Shown piece by piece: positions 1 through 11,400 of a DNA stretch of 64,000 nt (the first letter of the stretch is position 1; each line of letters starts with the position of its first letter). A program made the position numbers and the translations under genes. The notes beneath the pieces were generated by a model, which was given only the letters and a program-made list of their open reading frames with translations, had not been told where the DNA came from and ran no database searches. Origin of the DNA: Branchinecta lynchi (Eukaryota > Arthropoda > Branchiopoda > Anostraca > Branchinectidae); assembly GCA_023053575.1 (NCBI GenBank), contig JAKZAP010000001.1, positions 14,338,849 through 14,402,848 on the forward strand. The letters are read 5' to 3'.

Positions 1-827
1 GAGTAACGTGTACGTAGTAGAAAAAAAGGCTTGGCTCATTTGTGTAGACTCGACACGAAAAATGTAACGACACAGTTGTATATATAGATATGTATATATA
101 TGATTTGTATGTAATATATATGAGAATCTAAATTCATGCGGTCGAAGTAAGGAAAAGGAATGACAGCATAGATCATAGCATCTTTAAATCATAGTATAGG
201 CCTAGCTAAAAATTAACCATTCAGTATAGAATGCTAAGAGGTGCTGTAGTCTACAAAAAAGCTCCTATAGTAGTCTACTAAATACTACTTTAGTAGTCTG
301 TATGTATGGTATATCTGCGTTTAGAGCTCAGGGGCCTGGATGTTTGACATCAAAGCTCCCGGCTTGAATTGGAACTGTAAAGTGCAGTGTGTGATAAATT
401 AGAGAGGATAACATTTTTGTTCCGAAATAAGATGAGGTGGTGCTCTGGGATCCGTACATCCCTGACGTTCAGTTTCTTTATTTGTTATTCTGGCAATGAA
501 CTCAGCTTGATCTGCCCAAAACCAAGTCCTCGCTTTTAATTAAGATGCTTACGACGTTTAGTCTAGAAGATACCATTTAACGAAAAAGATAACAAGAAGA
601 GAGCTTTGAAAAGTTGGCTATTACTGTTTTGCGGCAAATCTAGAAACGTCTAACACCTTGATTTATTGGTAAAAACTTGAGAGATAAAATGGTTGCCAAG
701 CGGAAAGCCCCCCCCCCCCAGCATTCCTACTGAGTTTCGCAATGAAAGTTGGGTTATGCATAGAAGCCCTTATCCAACTTGAGTTCGTATAACGAGCGTG
801 CCAAGATTCTAATTAACCTGTTTTCAG
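1..827 (+). other. Intron sequence upstream of the first visible FAT-like exon
   Basis: No cadherin-like frame was found. There is an AT-rich TATA/TATG stretch at about 75-125 and short TAGTAGTCTACT-type inverted motifs at 250-300. The remaining sequence is unremarkable. Confidence 0.6.
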
Positions 828-2429
828 GGATGATAACAATCGTCGAACTACTCGACTTTGAGAGAGCCAATGAGTATTACTTGACAATCCAAGCCGTGGA
901 TGGCGGTATCCTCCCGCTGAGCAACCACGCCACTCTTAATATATCTGTCCTGGATTCGAATGACAACAAGCCTAGCTTCAACCACCCCTCCTACGCCGCG
1001 ACAGTAAGAGAAGACATCCTAGTGGGAGAACCCGTCGTTAAGGTGACCTCGAACGACCCAGATAGTGCCGAAAACGGACGAGTGAGTTACCGGATCCTGG
1101 CCGGGGATAAGATGGGTCAGTTCGTGATCAACCCTGATACCGGAATGATCTCTGTTAACAGTGCTCTGGACCGAGAGATGGTTGCTTCGTATATCCTGGA
1201 GATTGAAGCCAGAGACAATGGTGTGCCGACACTTGCAAGCTCGGTCCAGGTCGTTATTGAAGTAACGGATGCCAACGATAACGCCCCCCAGTTTTCCCAA
1301 GTGAATTATACAACGGTGGCGCAGGAGGATAAACCCCTTGGCTTTGTCATCCTTAGGCTAACGGTCACGGACGCTGATACGCCTGTTAACGCTGGTCCGT
1401 TCTCGTTTGAGATTACTGCTGGCAATGACGATAACTCCTTTCGCCTTGACGGCGACGGGGTCTTGAGAATGGCACGTCCCTTAAACCATCGACTCAAAGA
1501 CACGTACTACCTTGGAGTGCGTGTGTACGATCACGGCATGCCTCCACTTCACTCCGATACGTGGGTAACGGTGAAGGTAATTGAGGAGTCACGATTTTTC
1601 CCGATAATTACACCGCTGGAAATTACTATTAATACGTTTGGAGAGGAATTCTCGGGCGGTGTAATCGGCAAAGTACACGCGACGGACCAAGATCCTTACG
1701 ATTCGCTTAATTTCTCCGTCGTTCCGGGAAAGGGGTCCTTGAATTTATTCGAAGTTGATAAAGAGGACGGAACGCTGATAGTAAAGCCCGGCCTCGACAC
1801 AGGAGAATATTCAGTGAACATCAGTGTAAGTGACGGAAAGTATTCTAGCTATTCAACTGTCAGTGTTGCCGTTGTACCAGTTGTTAATGAAGCACTGTTG
1901 GAAAGTGTTATTCTCACCATTCGCGATGTAACGCTGGAAGATTTTGTTCTTATTTACCGGAAGAACCTGATCAAGACGATTCGACATATGTTGAACGTTC
2001 GCACAAAAGATGTGCATATCATTAGCGCACAAGTTAGCTCTACCTCCATTAGACGTTTGCAACGTGATACATTCCCTCTATACGAGTTCTTAAACGTAAG
2101 CTCTCCTGTATGGCGAGCGCGCGAAAATCCGAAAAGGCCGAACATTGATATTCTTTTTGCCGTCCAAAAAGCCAGCTCTGAATTTTACCCCGCTTCCATT
2201 TTGCGTAAACAGTTGCAGGAAAATATGGCAGCTCTCGAAAACGGTGTGAATGCCTATGTGGCTGGCGTAGCGCAAGGGGCTTGCACGCCTAAACACTGCA
2301 TCCATGGAAGATGCGAGGATCGGGTGAGACTTAGTGAAAGCGTCACCACCGTCGTGACGGAGCGCCTCAGTTTTGTGACACCAAAGCACACTTTTTCGCC
2401 AGTTTGCGTCTGCAAGGAAGGATTTATGG
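828..2429 (+). CDS. FAT1/FAT3-like: FAT-like exon 1 in window: cadherin repeats, juxtamembrane linker, start of first EGF
   Basis: The acceptor is TTTTCAG at 821-827 and the donor is GTAAGC at 2430; the exon is phase 1-1. Residues 1-48 end a cadherin repeat (LDFE, DSNDNKP). Residues 49-153 form a full repeat (DREM, DANDNAP). Residues 154-258 form a repeat whose closing DxNDNxP is replaced by EESRFFP. Residues 259-351 form a last repeat without the calcium linker. Residues 352-482 form the linker domain that FAT proteins carry before the EGFs. The exon ends inside an EGF with a long insert between its third and fourth cysteines. The in-frame TTG or ATG codons before and after 828 are intronic or internal, so no start is called here. 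Confidence 0.95.
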
Positions 2430-5400
2430 GTAAGCTTCAGTTTGAGTAGAAAGTTCTGTTGAGGGGTTTGAAACGACGGAACTTCCGTTTGACAGAATTG
2501 TCTGAATGTACAGTGTATAAAACACACAGTCGTAAGTAACTTAAAGGACACCTGAATGAAGAGTACCAAGATCACCCCTATCTGTATGACTTCCGTTAAC
2601 ATTGCCTGCAGAAAACCCTAGTCCAAATGCGAAATAGTGTTTCCAAGCTATGATTTTTGCTCCATTTTGCATCTGTCCTTATTCCAGTACCGAACAATTT
2701 TAGAAATGAACAAATGTCTCTAATCAACCCTTCTTCTGGAATATTTTTTAACCAGTGAAGCCCAAACATATATCTAGAAGAAATTCTATTACGATCCGGC
2801 CAGCGCTGTACAAGATTTGAATGAATTGCGCTTTTTGTCTTGGAGTCTGCATTTGCAAACCTCCAGAAACAAACATCCCTATTTTGAAAACGTCAGGCTC
2901 AGGAGAAGAATGCTTTCCATGGCCATGTCTGTAATGCATTCTCCATGGTGTGTTCAAGTATGGTTTCATTGTTGAGGTGTCCTTTAAAGACCGCCTCGCG
3001 ATACGCTGTTTTACTTAAAACAGAATCTGTTTTGTCCGTCGAGCTTTTTCTTCTGCATACTACTGTTCAAACATTCAATCCCTTCGGGCTCTTACGATTA
3101 TTTATATCTGTACGATCGATCATTTAGAATGTCTTCTTTAGTTATAACTATCTTTCTTACGTAAACTGAGATGCTATTTAAAATGAGAATGTTTGATGAC
3201 TCGAATCTTGTCCGACAGTGATCATGGCCCACAACAGAGGTTAGGCTGGTACGAAGTAGATGGTGAAGGTTCCGCAAAGTCCGGGGTTTGAAACGGACTT
3301 CAACTACTCGCGTAGTGGAATGGCGTTAGAAGAACTTCGTCAAGGACACAACTCAGCGCGAAAATACGAAGTAATCAAAGACTGATTGCCTCCCAGTAAT
3401 TTGAAGAGATTTGTTACGTAGTGGGTGTAAGGCTCTAGCAGATCGCTAAGAAAAACAAGAACTAGGAGCTCATATGGCACTTGTTATGATTAGGCGGTAC
3501 CTGCCATCCAAAATAGAGGTTCAGGCCTAGAAGTATGATATGCTATAGTTTCACTCAAGCCTGAGCATTTCCGATCGCCTCGGATCATCTGGGGTAAATA
3601 GCTGTTCTAACTTCCAAGTTTCAGCCCAATAAATCCACTAGTTTGATCACTATAGACGTGCCACACGATTTCGGGTACCTCCCTTCAACTCCCCCTACCA
3701 CGGCCGAATCTGGTTTGGACTTGTTTAAGAATCATCTAAAGCATTTTCTCTTACGGACTATCAAGTTTCACTGGAATCTGGGCGTTTTTTCTAGGAAATT
3801 CAGGAACCCCCCCCCCCCCCCTCTCACCGTGGTCGGATACGGTTTGGACCCTAAAATATGTCATCTATGCTCTCTCTACATGCCAAGTTTTATTTACATC
3901 ACTGCACTCGTTGACCCCTATGCAAGCCACATAACACATCTCCTCTTCCCGCCGATCGAGTTCAACTGGAATCGGAGCATAGCCTATCCGTGGATTTCCG
4001 GTTCTCGCTCCCTCCCCCCCCCCCCCCATATTTGATAGTGCAAAATGGATACGTCAACTGAATTGTTCTTATTTACCGGATTTTGCGGTAATTGAGCCTG
4101 GAGAAGACTGACGTTTCCGTTTTGCACTATCAAATATGATTCGCAGTCAGCTTGGGCTGAAGGGATATTTACCCCCCCCCCCCCCCCCCTGCCGTGGCCG
4201 CATATAGTTCGAACGCATGTTTGGCATGTTTATGTCATCAGTTCTTATCACCCATTAAGTTTCAATCGAATCGGACCACCCCTTCGGAACTTACGAAGTC
4301 AGTTTCGATTCCCCTTCCCTTACTCCCCCAAAAATTGTCGAATCAAGAAAGGGAAGTTTTGCTAAAGGCATTTAGTCGGGTCGCTAATATGTCTGCGAAG
4401 TCTCATCGTCCTTAGCACATCTGGAACTATTCTAACTCGCGATATCAGTAATTCCGGGAAACCCCCTCGAACTGCCCCCACAGAGCCCCGAAACGATCTG
4501 GCTCTAAGGGTTTGACGAGTTCTCCCCCACAAGTATCGGATCCGATCCAGACTTGACATGGAACAACTCAGACATTAATTCTTCCAAGTCTCATTCAAAT
4601 CCGACCACCCGTTCAAAAGTCATGCATGCCACTAGATTTCGGATTCCCCGTCCCTCCACTCCCCCCACCATGATCGGATCGGAGAAACGATTATTATCGA
4701 GTCATTCTGTTCGGGTCCGTGACATGCCTGCCAAGTTTCGTCGTCCTAGCAGATCAGGAAGAACCGATCTCGCGGGATCCCCAGAAATCCGCAGCCCCCT
4801 CCCCACTCCCCCACAGTGCCGGAATCCGGTCCGGTAATGTCAACGATGTATCTAGGACTTGTGCTTGTTCTTTCCACTAAGTTTCATCCCGATCCCTCCG
4901 CGCTAAGCGTTTCCCAAGATTTCCGGTGCCCCCCACCCGTTCAAAATATGAAAGTCGCGAACTAGCTTTTGGAAAACTTACGCAGACCCCATTCTCATCA
5001 TTGCTGGATTAGCCATCTCGTGAACGTAGTCCCGGGAAGGTCTTTTATAGAAAACTTGTTCCTGTTCAGAATGTTCATTCCCACGTTAACAGTTGAAAGC
5101 GGAACGATCTGCATATCCAGCAATTGTAGAGGTTCTTGTTTTCGAACTCAATAGGGAAACCTTGAAAGGTTTGGTTCTACCACTCAACAGTGCGGCTATT
5201 TCTCTTCCCCCCAACCAACCCCCTTGCCATTAAATATTATTAGATCGGATAGCTTAGCTTCACGCCTATTCTTTGTATAAGAAGTTCTAGTTCTGGGTTC
5301 TAGACGTTGTTGGGATCATTAATATTAGAATGCGGCACTTAGTGCATTGCTGTATGTATTTGACGAAATTATTGACAGGCGATTGGAACACAACCTATGT

Positions 5401-8400
5401 CGCGTGTCAGCTTTTGTTATGCAGCCAGTCACCGCAAATGATGCCTATGCTTTTTTTTCGTAAGCCTAAGTTTTGAAAGCTAATATCTTATTCTCTTCTT
5501 AGGTGAAAGGTGCGAGGCCATCCTCAGTGAGTGCTCAAAGAACCCGTGCTCGAGCCCACAGGTCTGTGTCCCCATTCAGACCCCTCCAGCATACCTCTGC
5601 AAATGTCCTGACGGATTCATTGGGCCAGGATGTGGCCTGGACGTCTCAGAACAGTGTGAGGACAATCATCCACGCCCAGGCGACCTTGCTCCATGCTATG
5701 CTCCCAGGAGTCCGCTGTCGTTTACAGGGAAGTCGTACGCCCAATATTCCCTGGCTACATCGATAGATAAGAAGGTGGTACTTTCATTGAGATTGAGGAC
5801 TGCCCAACCGACTGCGAATATAATGTTCGTTGCTGGAAGAGTAGACTACAGCATTCTGGAGGTAAAGGAAAATTCTGCTTAACGGAGTTGGAAGGTGGGG
5901 ATTGTTGTTCTGTAAATTTCGTCTACCACAAATATGAGTCGTATGTTGTATTCATGAATGAGGGGATCTAGATCAACGAGTACATCATGTGTGTAGGATT
6001 CTTTCTATAATGCTGTTGTTTGTACTCAGTTTAAGTGGCTTAAGTACCGGGATCCGTTTGCACGGCTTATGGCTGAAGCTGAAGGTCGAGTGGCTCTAGC
6101 CGCACGCTCAATACAATCAGCATAACGTCATCTCAAGTTTCCGTGCCCTATCATCTGACATCACAACGAATTTGTTTGGAGTGCTAAGTCGTGCTTAGCT
6201 AACTTATTTTGGACAAGTTTTAATACGAAAACGTGCATTTTGACTAGATGTTTCGGGCGCGTGTTGGATGGGCCTGAGCTAGAAGCTGTTGTGGAAAAGC
6301 TTATGCCACTTCTTTAATCAGCCTATTAATATTTTCAGATGGTGAACGGGCAAGTGCAGTACCGCTTCGACTGCGGGAGCGGCGAGGGCTTAGTGCGAGT
6401 ATCGGGAACCTACGTCAACGACGGGAAGTGGCACGAAATTCGACTTCAGCGTCATGGCAACAAGGCCGAGCTCTACGTTGATGGGAGGTTTAGTGCTCAT
6501 GGTTCAGCGCCAGGGGTTAATGATGTCTTAAATTTGGAGAACACGGATGTTTACTTCGGAGCAGAGGTCCGGCAATTACCTGGAATCCCAGGCTTTGACG
6601 ATACGAGGATGGGATTTATTGGGTAAGCTAGCTTTCTTCGTTCACTGTCAGCTAATGAATGTCAGGTCAGTCGATTTGAAAAGGCATGACCATGGTTCGG
6701 TCAGGTCAGTCGATTTGAAAAGACATGACCATAGTTCGGTCAGGTCAGTCGATTTGAAAAGACATGACCATGGTTCGTTACTCAAATCAAGTTAGTAAAA
6801 ACTTGAAGTAAGAAAAATAGGATGTTAAGAAAGAAAAACTAGGAGTAGTAACTTTTGGAAAAAAAAATCTTTCGGATCTGTCCTTTGGCGGATTTTTTTT
6901 TTTAATGTGTTGGAGATGTCTCCAATAGGGGCAGGATCAGGTAAATGAAATAATCGGTATCTCCTTTTTGTGATCCAAAACCCGTCCGCGTAAGTTTACA
7001 AACGAACCTTAATTATCAGATATCCTTGTCTGTGAAAAGTATTCCTAATGGACCCATCGAAACTTTGGTCGTGTTATCACCATGCTCTGTCCAGGCTTGT
7101 TCCACAAACTCCCTTTTGACTGACATCTGTCCAATTAGCCTCTCTTGAACATCCACAGTTAGGCGCAGAGTTTCCTAGGTGCTGCCCTTATCCAAAGTGT
7201 CCCCTGTTGTAGAATGGCTCGTCAAGTTCCCTTTGTCCCAATTGATGTTACGGAAGTGTAGCCCTGATTTTCTGTTTGAAATACCTCCGCACATCCTCAC
7301 CAGGGAATCGCACGAGTTCCACCATTCCAACTTCTCTCTCATTTTGCCATAGTGTTTGTTGTTACGTTGAATAGAGTGCTTTAGAGAATTGTGGAGTCGG
7401 AGTTCTGATATAGCCTGTCGGGTTTGGACTGGAAATTCGAGTAGCGCCATCCAGCGAATGCCGTGCCGGAATTCATCCAACATCATCCGTGTAAATCTGT
7501 TACGAGACATACAGGCTGGAAGGGATGTAGTGTCGAACAGCGGGCTTTTGTACTTGTTTGATAGAAACTACTCTTTCCTTTAATCTAATTTGTGTCTCGG
7601 ATCTTCGAGATCTCATTTGGTCTTTGATGTCTTTTACATATTTATGCTTTACTGGGAGGGATCAGAGTAAATACACAATATTTTAAGTGTTCAGGTCGTG
7701 GGGTCCGAAGCGAAATCGTGAAGAATGTCCTAAGTGAACTCTCAAGCTTGAATTTCAAACGCCGCAGCGTCAGTGGAGAGGGCGTGTGGGGCAGCTGTCC
7801 TCCCACGAAAAATCCTGTCAGTAAATTGGCAGTGTTTGTCGGTGCTTCGCACCGACAACCGCTTTTTATCATTCCGTTTCTCTTACCGGTAAAAGCTCCG
7901 TCGGCAAAATAGGAATCTTCTCGTTGGGAAATAGGCAGGGTTTGTCGGTACGGCACGCTTTAGCATTCCGTATCTGATACCAACAACTGTCGGTAAAATA
8001 GGACAGTCTTAGTTGGTAAATAGGCAGCGTTTGTCGGTACGGCGCGCTTCAGCATTCCGTTTCTGGTAACGACAAAAGCTCTGTCGGTATAACAGGAAAC
8101 TTCCTGTTAGGAAATAGGTAGCTTTTGTCAGTACGGCAAACTTTAGCATTCCGTTTCTGATACCGGCAAAAGCTCTGTTGGTAAGCCAGGAAATTCTTGT
8201 TGGAAAATCAGCAACGTTTGTCGGTGCGGAGACGGTGCGCGGACTCGGTACCGATAAGAGCTCTGACAGACACTTTCCTCGTTTTGTTTCTGATACTGAC
8301 GAAAGCTCTGTGGATAAATCATGAAACTTGTTGAATGAAAATCGGCAGCGTCTGTCGGTGCATAGATTCCGTTTTTAGTAACGGCAAGAGCTCTGATAAA

Positions 8401-11400
8401 ACGCTTTCCTCATACCTTTTCTGATATCACACAGAAGATCTGTCGGTAATCAGAAAGCTTCTTGTCTGATAATCACAATTTTTGTCGGTGCGGAGATGAT
8501 ACCGATAAAAGCCTTGTCGGGAAGTCAATCTGATACTCGCATCGAGATCCTGATATCCGTTGTTTTTCATTTTTCGTTAGGCTACGGTGACCGTCTTGTC
8601 GGTAAAATGGGAAATCTCTTTTTCGTTCCGTTTACATCTTGAATGGAAAAAAAACGTGTCGTTAAATTCAGTAACTGTGAACTAATCGCCAGTGCGAAGA
8701 CTTTTTCGTGTGATGGCTAGAATATTCTCTTCGGTAGATCCGAAAATGTTTTGGGTAAAAACACTAAACAGACACTTCTTGGTTCCTTTCTGTTCCTTTC
8801 TGTTCCTTGACGGCAAACCGACCACACCGGCAAACCTGTTTGCCTAGTTTGTTCTGGATGATTTCTCTGTTCCCACCCATAAACTGCTCTTTTGGTTTGA
8901 TCTGGTTTTCGATGGTACGGTCAGTTCGGGAAACAGTCCACTTTATTCAGTGACTTGTGAGTTTCAAAGTCCCGTCAGTGATACCCCAACCAACTCGGCC
9001 CACCGAGGTTGGATCGGGCCAGGATCGCAAAGCTTATCTCAGTTGCTCAACCGATTTGGTCCCTAAGCGTTTGAGAAAATGTCCGGGATCCACTTCCAAT
9101 CCCCCCAGAGCACTACCACCATGGCAAGAAGAAGTTCGGACACATAAATGGCATATTTGATATCTGTTTCTACGATACATCAAGCAACACTCCAATTGGA
9201 GTATTTCCGAAAAATTTCCAGTGGGCCTAGCGGTACGGTACCCCCCCCCCCCCAGCCGCACCTTCACTCCACAGAATTCACATCCGGTTTGGGCCTCAAA
9301 CTACATGTCTAGGTCCCATGATTTTTGTACCTTTCAAGTTTTATCCCAATCACCCTATCCGTTCGGCCCCTACTGGTATTGCAATAATTCCGAGACCTCC
9401 TTGCAACTGTGTTCTCGGACACGGATAAACTGAATATCTTGGGCAAGTTTCAGCCAAATCCGAGCACTGTCTGGGGCCCATGAACCCGTTATGTTTTTGA
9501 CGAGTATCACAAAAGTTACCGTGACCCCTTCCTTCCACTCACAGTTGTCAGATTTCTTTCGGACATAGAAACAGCAAACTTAGGGCATCTGCTCCCATCA
9601 GCCATCAAGTTTCGTAAAACTGAACTGCCCGTTCACTTAACCTGTACTTTGATTTGACGCATCCTCATACCAAATTTCAACAAAATATTTCAACCCCTTT
9701 GAGAGTTATCATCGTGACAGACGGACAGACTCTTTACGAACTCGTAGGTGCTAAAGTTTTGGAACCCCAAAAAGCCGCTTAGGTTACAAGCGTAAATCTT
9801 CAAGCAGTGACGTAGTCTGTTGCAATGTCTGTCACTTTTTATGGCACTTGCCGTTCGGCCAAGTGCCATATAGCGATCGCAATTTCTGTCCGTCAGTCGG
9901 TCGTCTGTCCCGGTTTTGCTGGTTCGGGCACTTCCAGATAAGCTAGGACGATGAAACTTGGCAGGCGTATCAGGGACCGGACCAGATTAAATTAGAAATA
10001 GTCACTTCCCTGCTCCGACCATCTGGGGGGAGTTGGGGGAGGGGGTACAAGGAAAAACTAGGAAAAATGAGATATTTTTAACTAACGAACGGGTGATCGC
10101 ATCTTAATGAAACTTGATATATGGAAGGACCTCGTGTCTCAGAGGTCCCAGTTTAACTCCGGACCGGATTCGGTGACATTGGGGGGAGCTGGAGGGGGAA
10201 ACCGGAAATCTTGGAAAACGCTTAGATCGGACAGATCGGGATAAAACTTGGTGAAAAGAACAAGCACAAGTCTTAGATACGGGATTGACATAACTGGACC
10301 GGGTCCGCTCACTTTGGGGGGGTCCGTATTTTTATTGATCGCGCGAGTTCGGTAATTCCTGATGTGCTAGGACGATGAAACTTGGTAGGCATGTCAGGGA
10401 CCCGAACATATTGACTTGAGAATAGTCGTTTTATCGATCCGACCATCGTGGGAGGAGTGGAGTGATGGCGAATCCGCAATCTAGTGGCATGGGCAGCTAT
10501 TGTACGGGTGATCGGATTTAAATGAAACTTGATATTTAGAAAGACCTCTTGCCTCAGACGGTCCATTTTAAATTCGGACTGGATCCGGTGACAATTGGAG
10601 GATTTTGAGGGGGGAACCGGAAATCTTTGGAAACGCTTAGAGCGGAGGGATCGGGATGACACTTGGTGGGAAGAACAAGCGCGAGTTCTAGATATGTCAT
10701 GGACTTAATAGGACGGGATTCGGGCACTCTGGTGGAGTGGGGGGGGGGGTCCGAATTTCTAGTTAGCGCCCGAGTTCGGTACTTCCTGATGTGCTAGGAC
10801 GATGAAACTTGGTAGGCGCGTCAGGGACCCGAGTAAATTGACATGAGAATAGTCGTTTCCTAGATCCTACCATCGTAGCAGGAGTGGAGGCATTGGGAAT
10901 CCGCAATCAAGTGGCACTGGCAGTTTTTATGGCACTTGAGCTTACTCAAGTGCCATATAGCGATTGTAATTTCTGTCCGTCAGTCTGTCTGTCGGTCCCG
11001 GTTTTGCTAGTTCGGGCACTTCCAGATAAGCTAGGACGATGAAACTTGGCAAGCATATCAGGAACTGGACCAGATTAAATTAGAAATTGTCGCTTCCTCG
11101 ATCCGACCATCTGGAGGGGAGTGGAGGGAGGGGGAATCCGGAAAAAATAGGAAAAATTAGATATTTTTAGCTTACGAACGGGTGATCGGATCTTAATGAA
11201 ACTTAATACATGGAAGGACTTTGTGTCTCAGACCCTCCATTTTAAATCCAGACCGGATCCGGTGACACTGGGGGGAGTTAGAGGGGGAAACCGGAAATCT
11301 TGGAAAACACTTAGAGTGGAGGGATCCGAATGAAACTTGGTGGAAAGTACAAGCAAAAGTCCTAGATACGTGACTGATAGAACCGGAACGGATCCGCTCA

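Larger units (their letters stand above)
2430..5502 (+). other. Intron 1 in window, mostly a degraded family A element
   Basis: The intron is 3.07 kb. Positions 2430-3453 show nothing recognisable. Positions 3454 to about 4970 are a minus-orientation family A copy with C runs. Positions 4970-5502 hold further unassigned AT-rich sequence and the acceptor. Confidence 0.7.

Noticed and set aside
5503..5766. 87-codon open frame at the start of a FAT-like exon
   Set aside because: The frame with EGF cysteines and correct splice phase is offset from this one, and the open frame has no recognisable motif.
7800..8560. Regularly spaced repeats considered as a CRISPR-like array
   Set aside because: Units are 90-134 bp, degenerate throughout, and show no short identical repeats with unique spacers; the DNA is animal.
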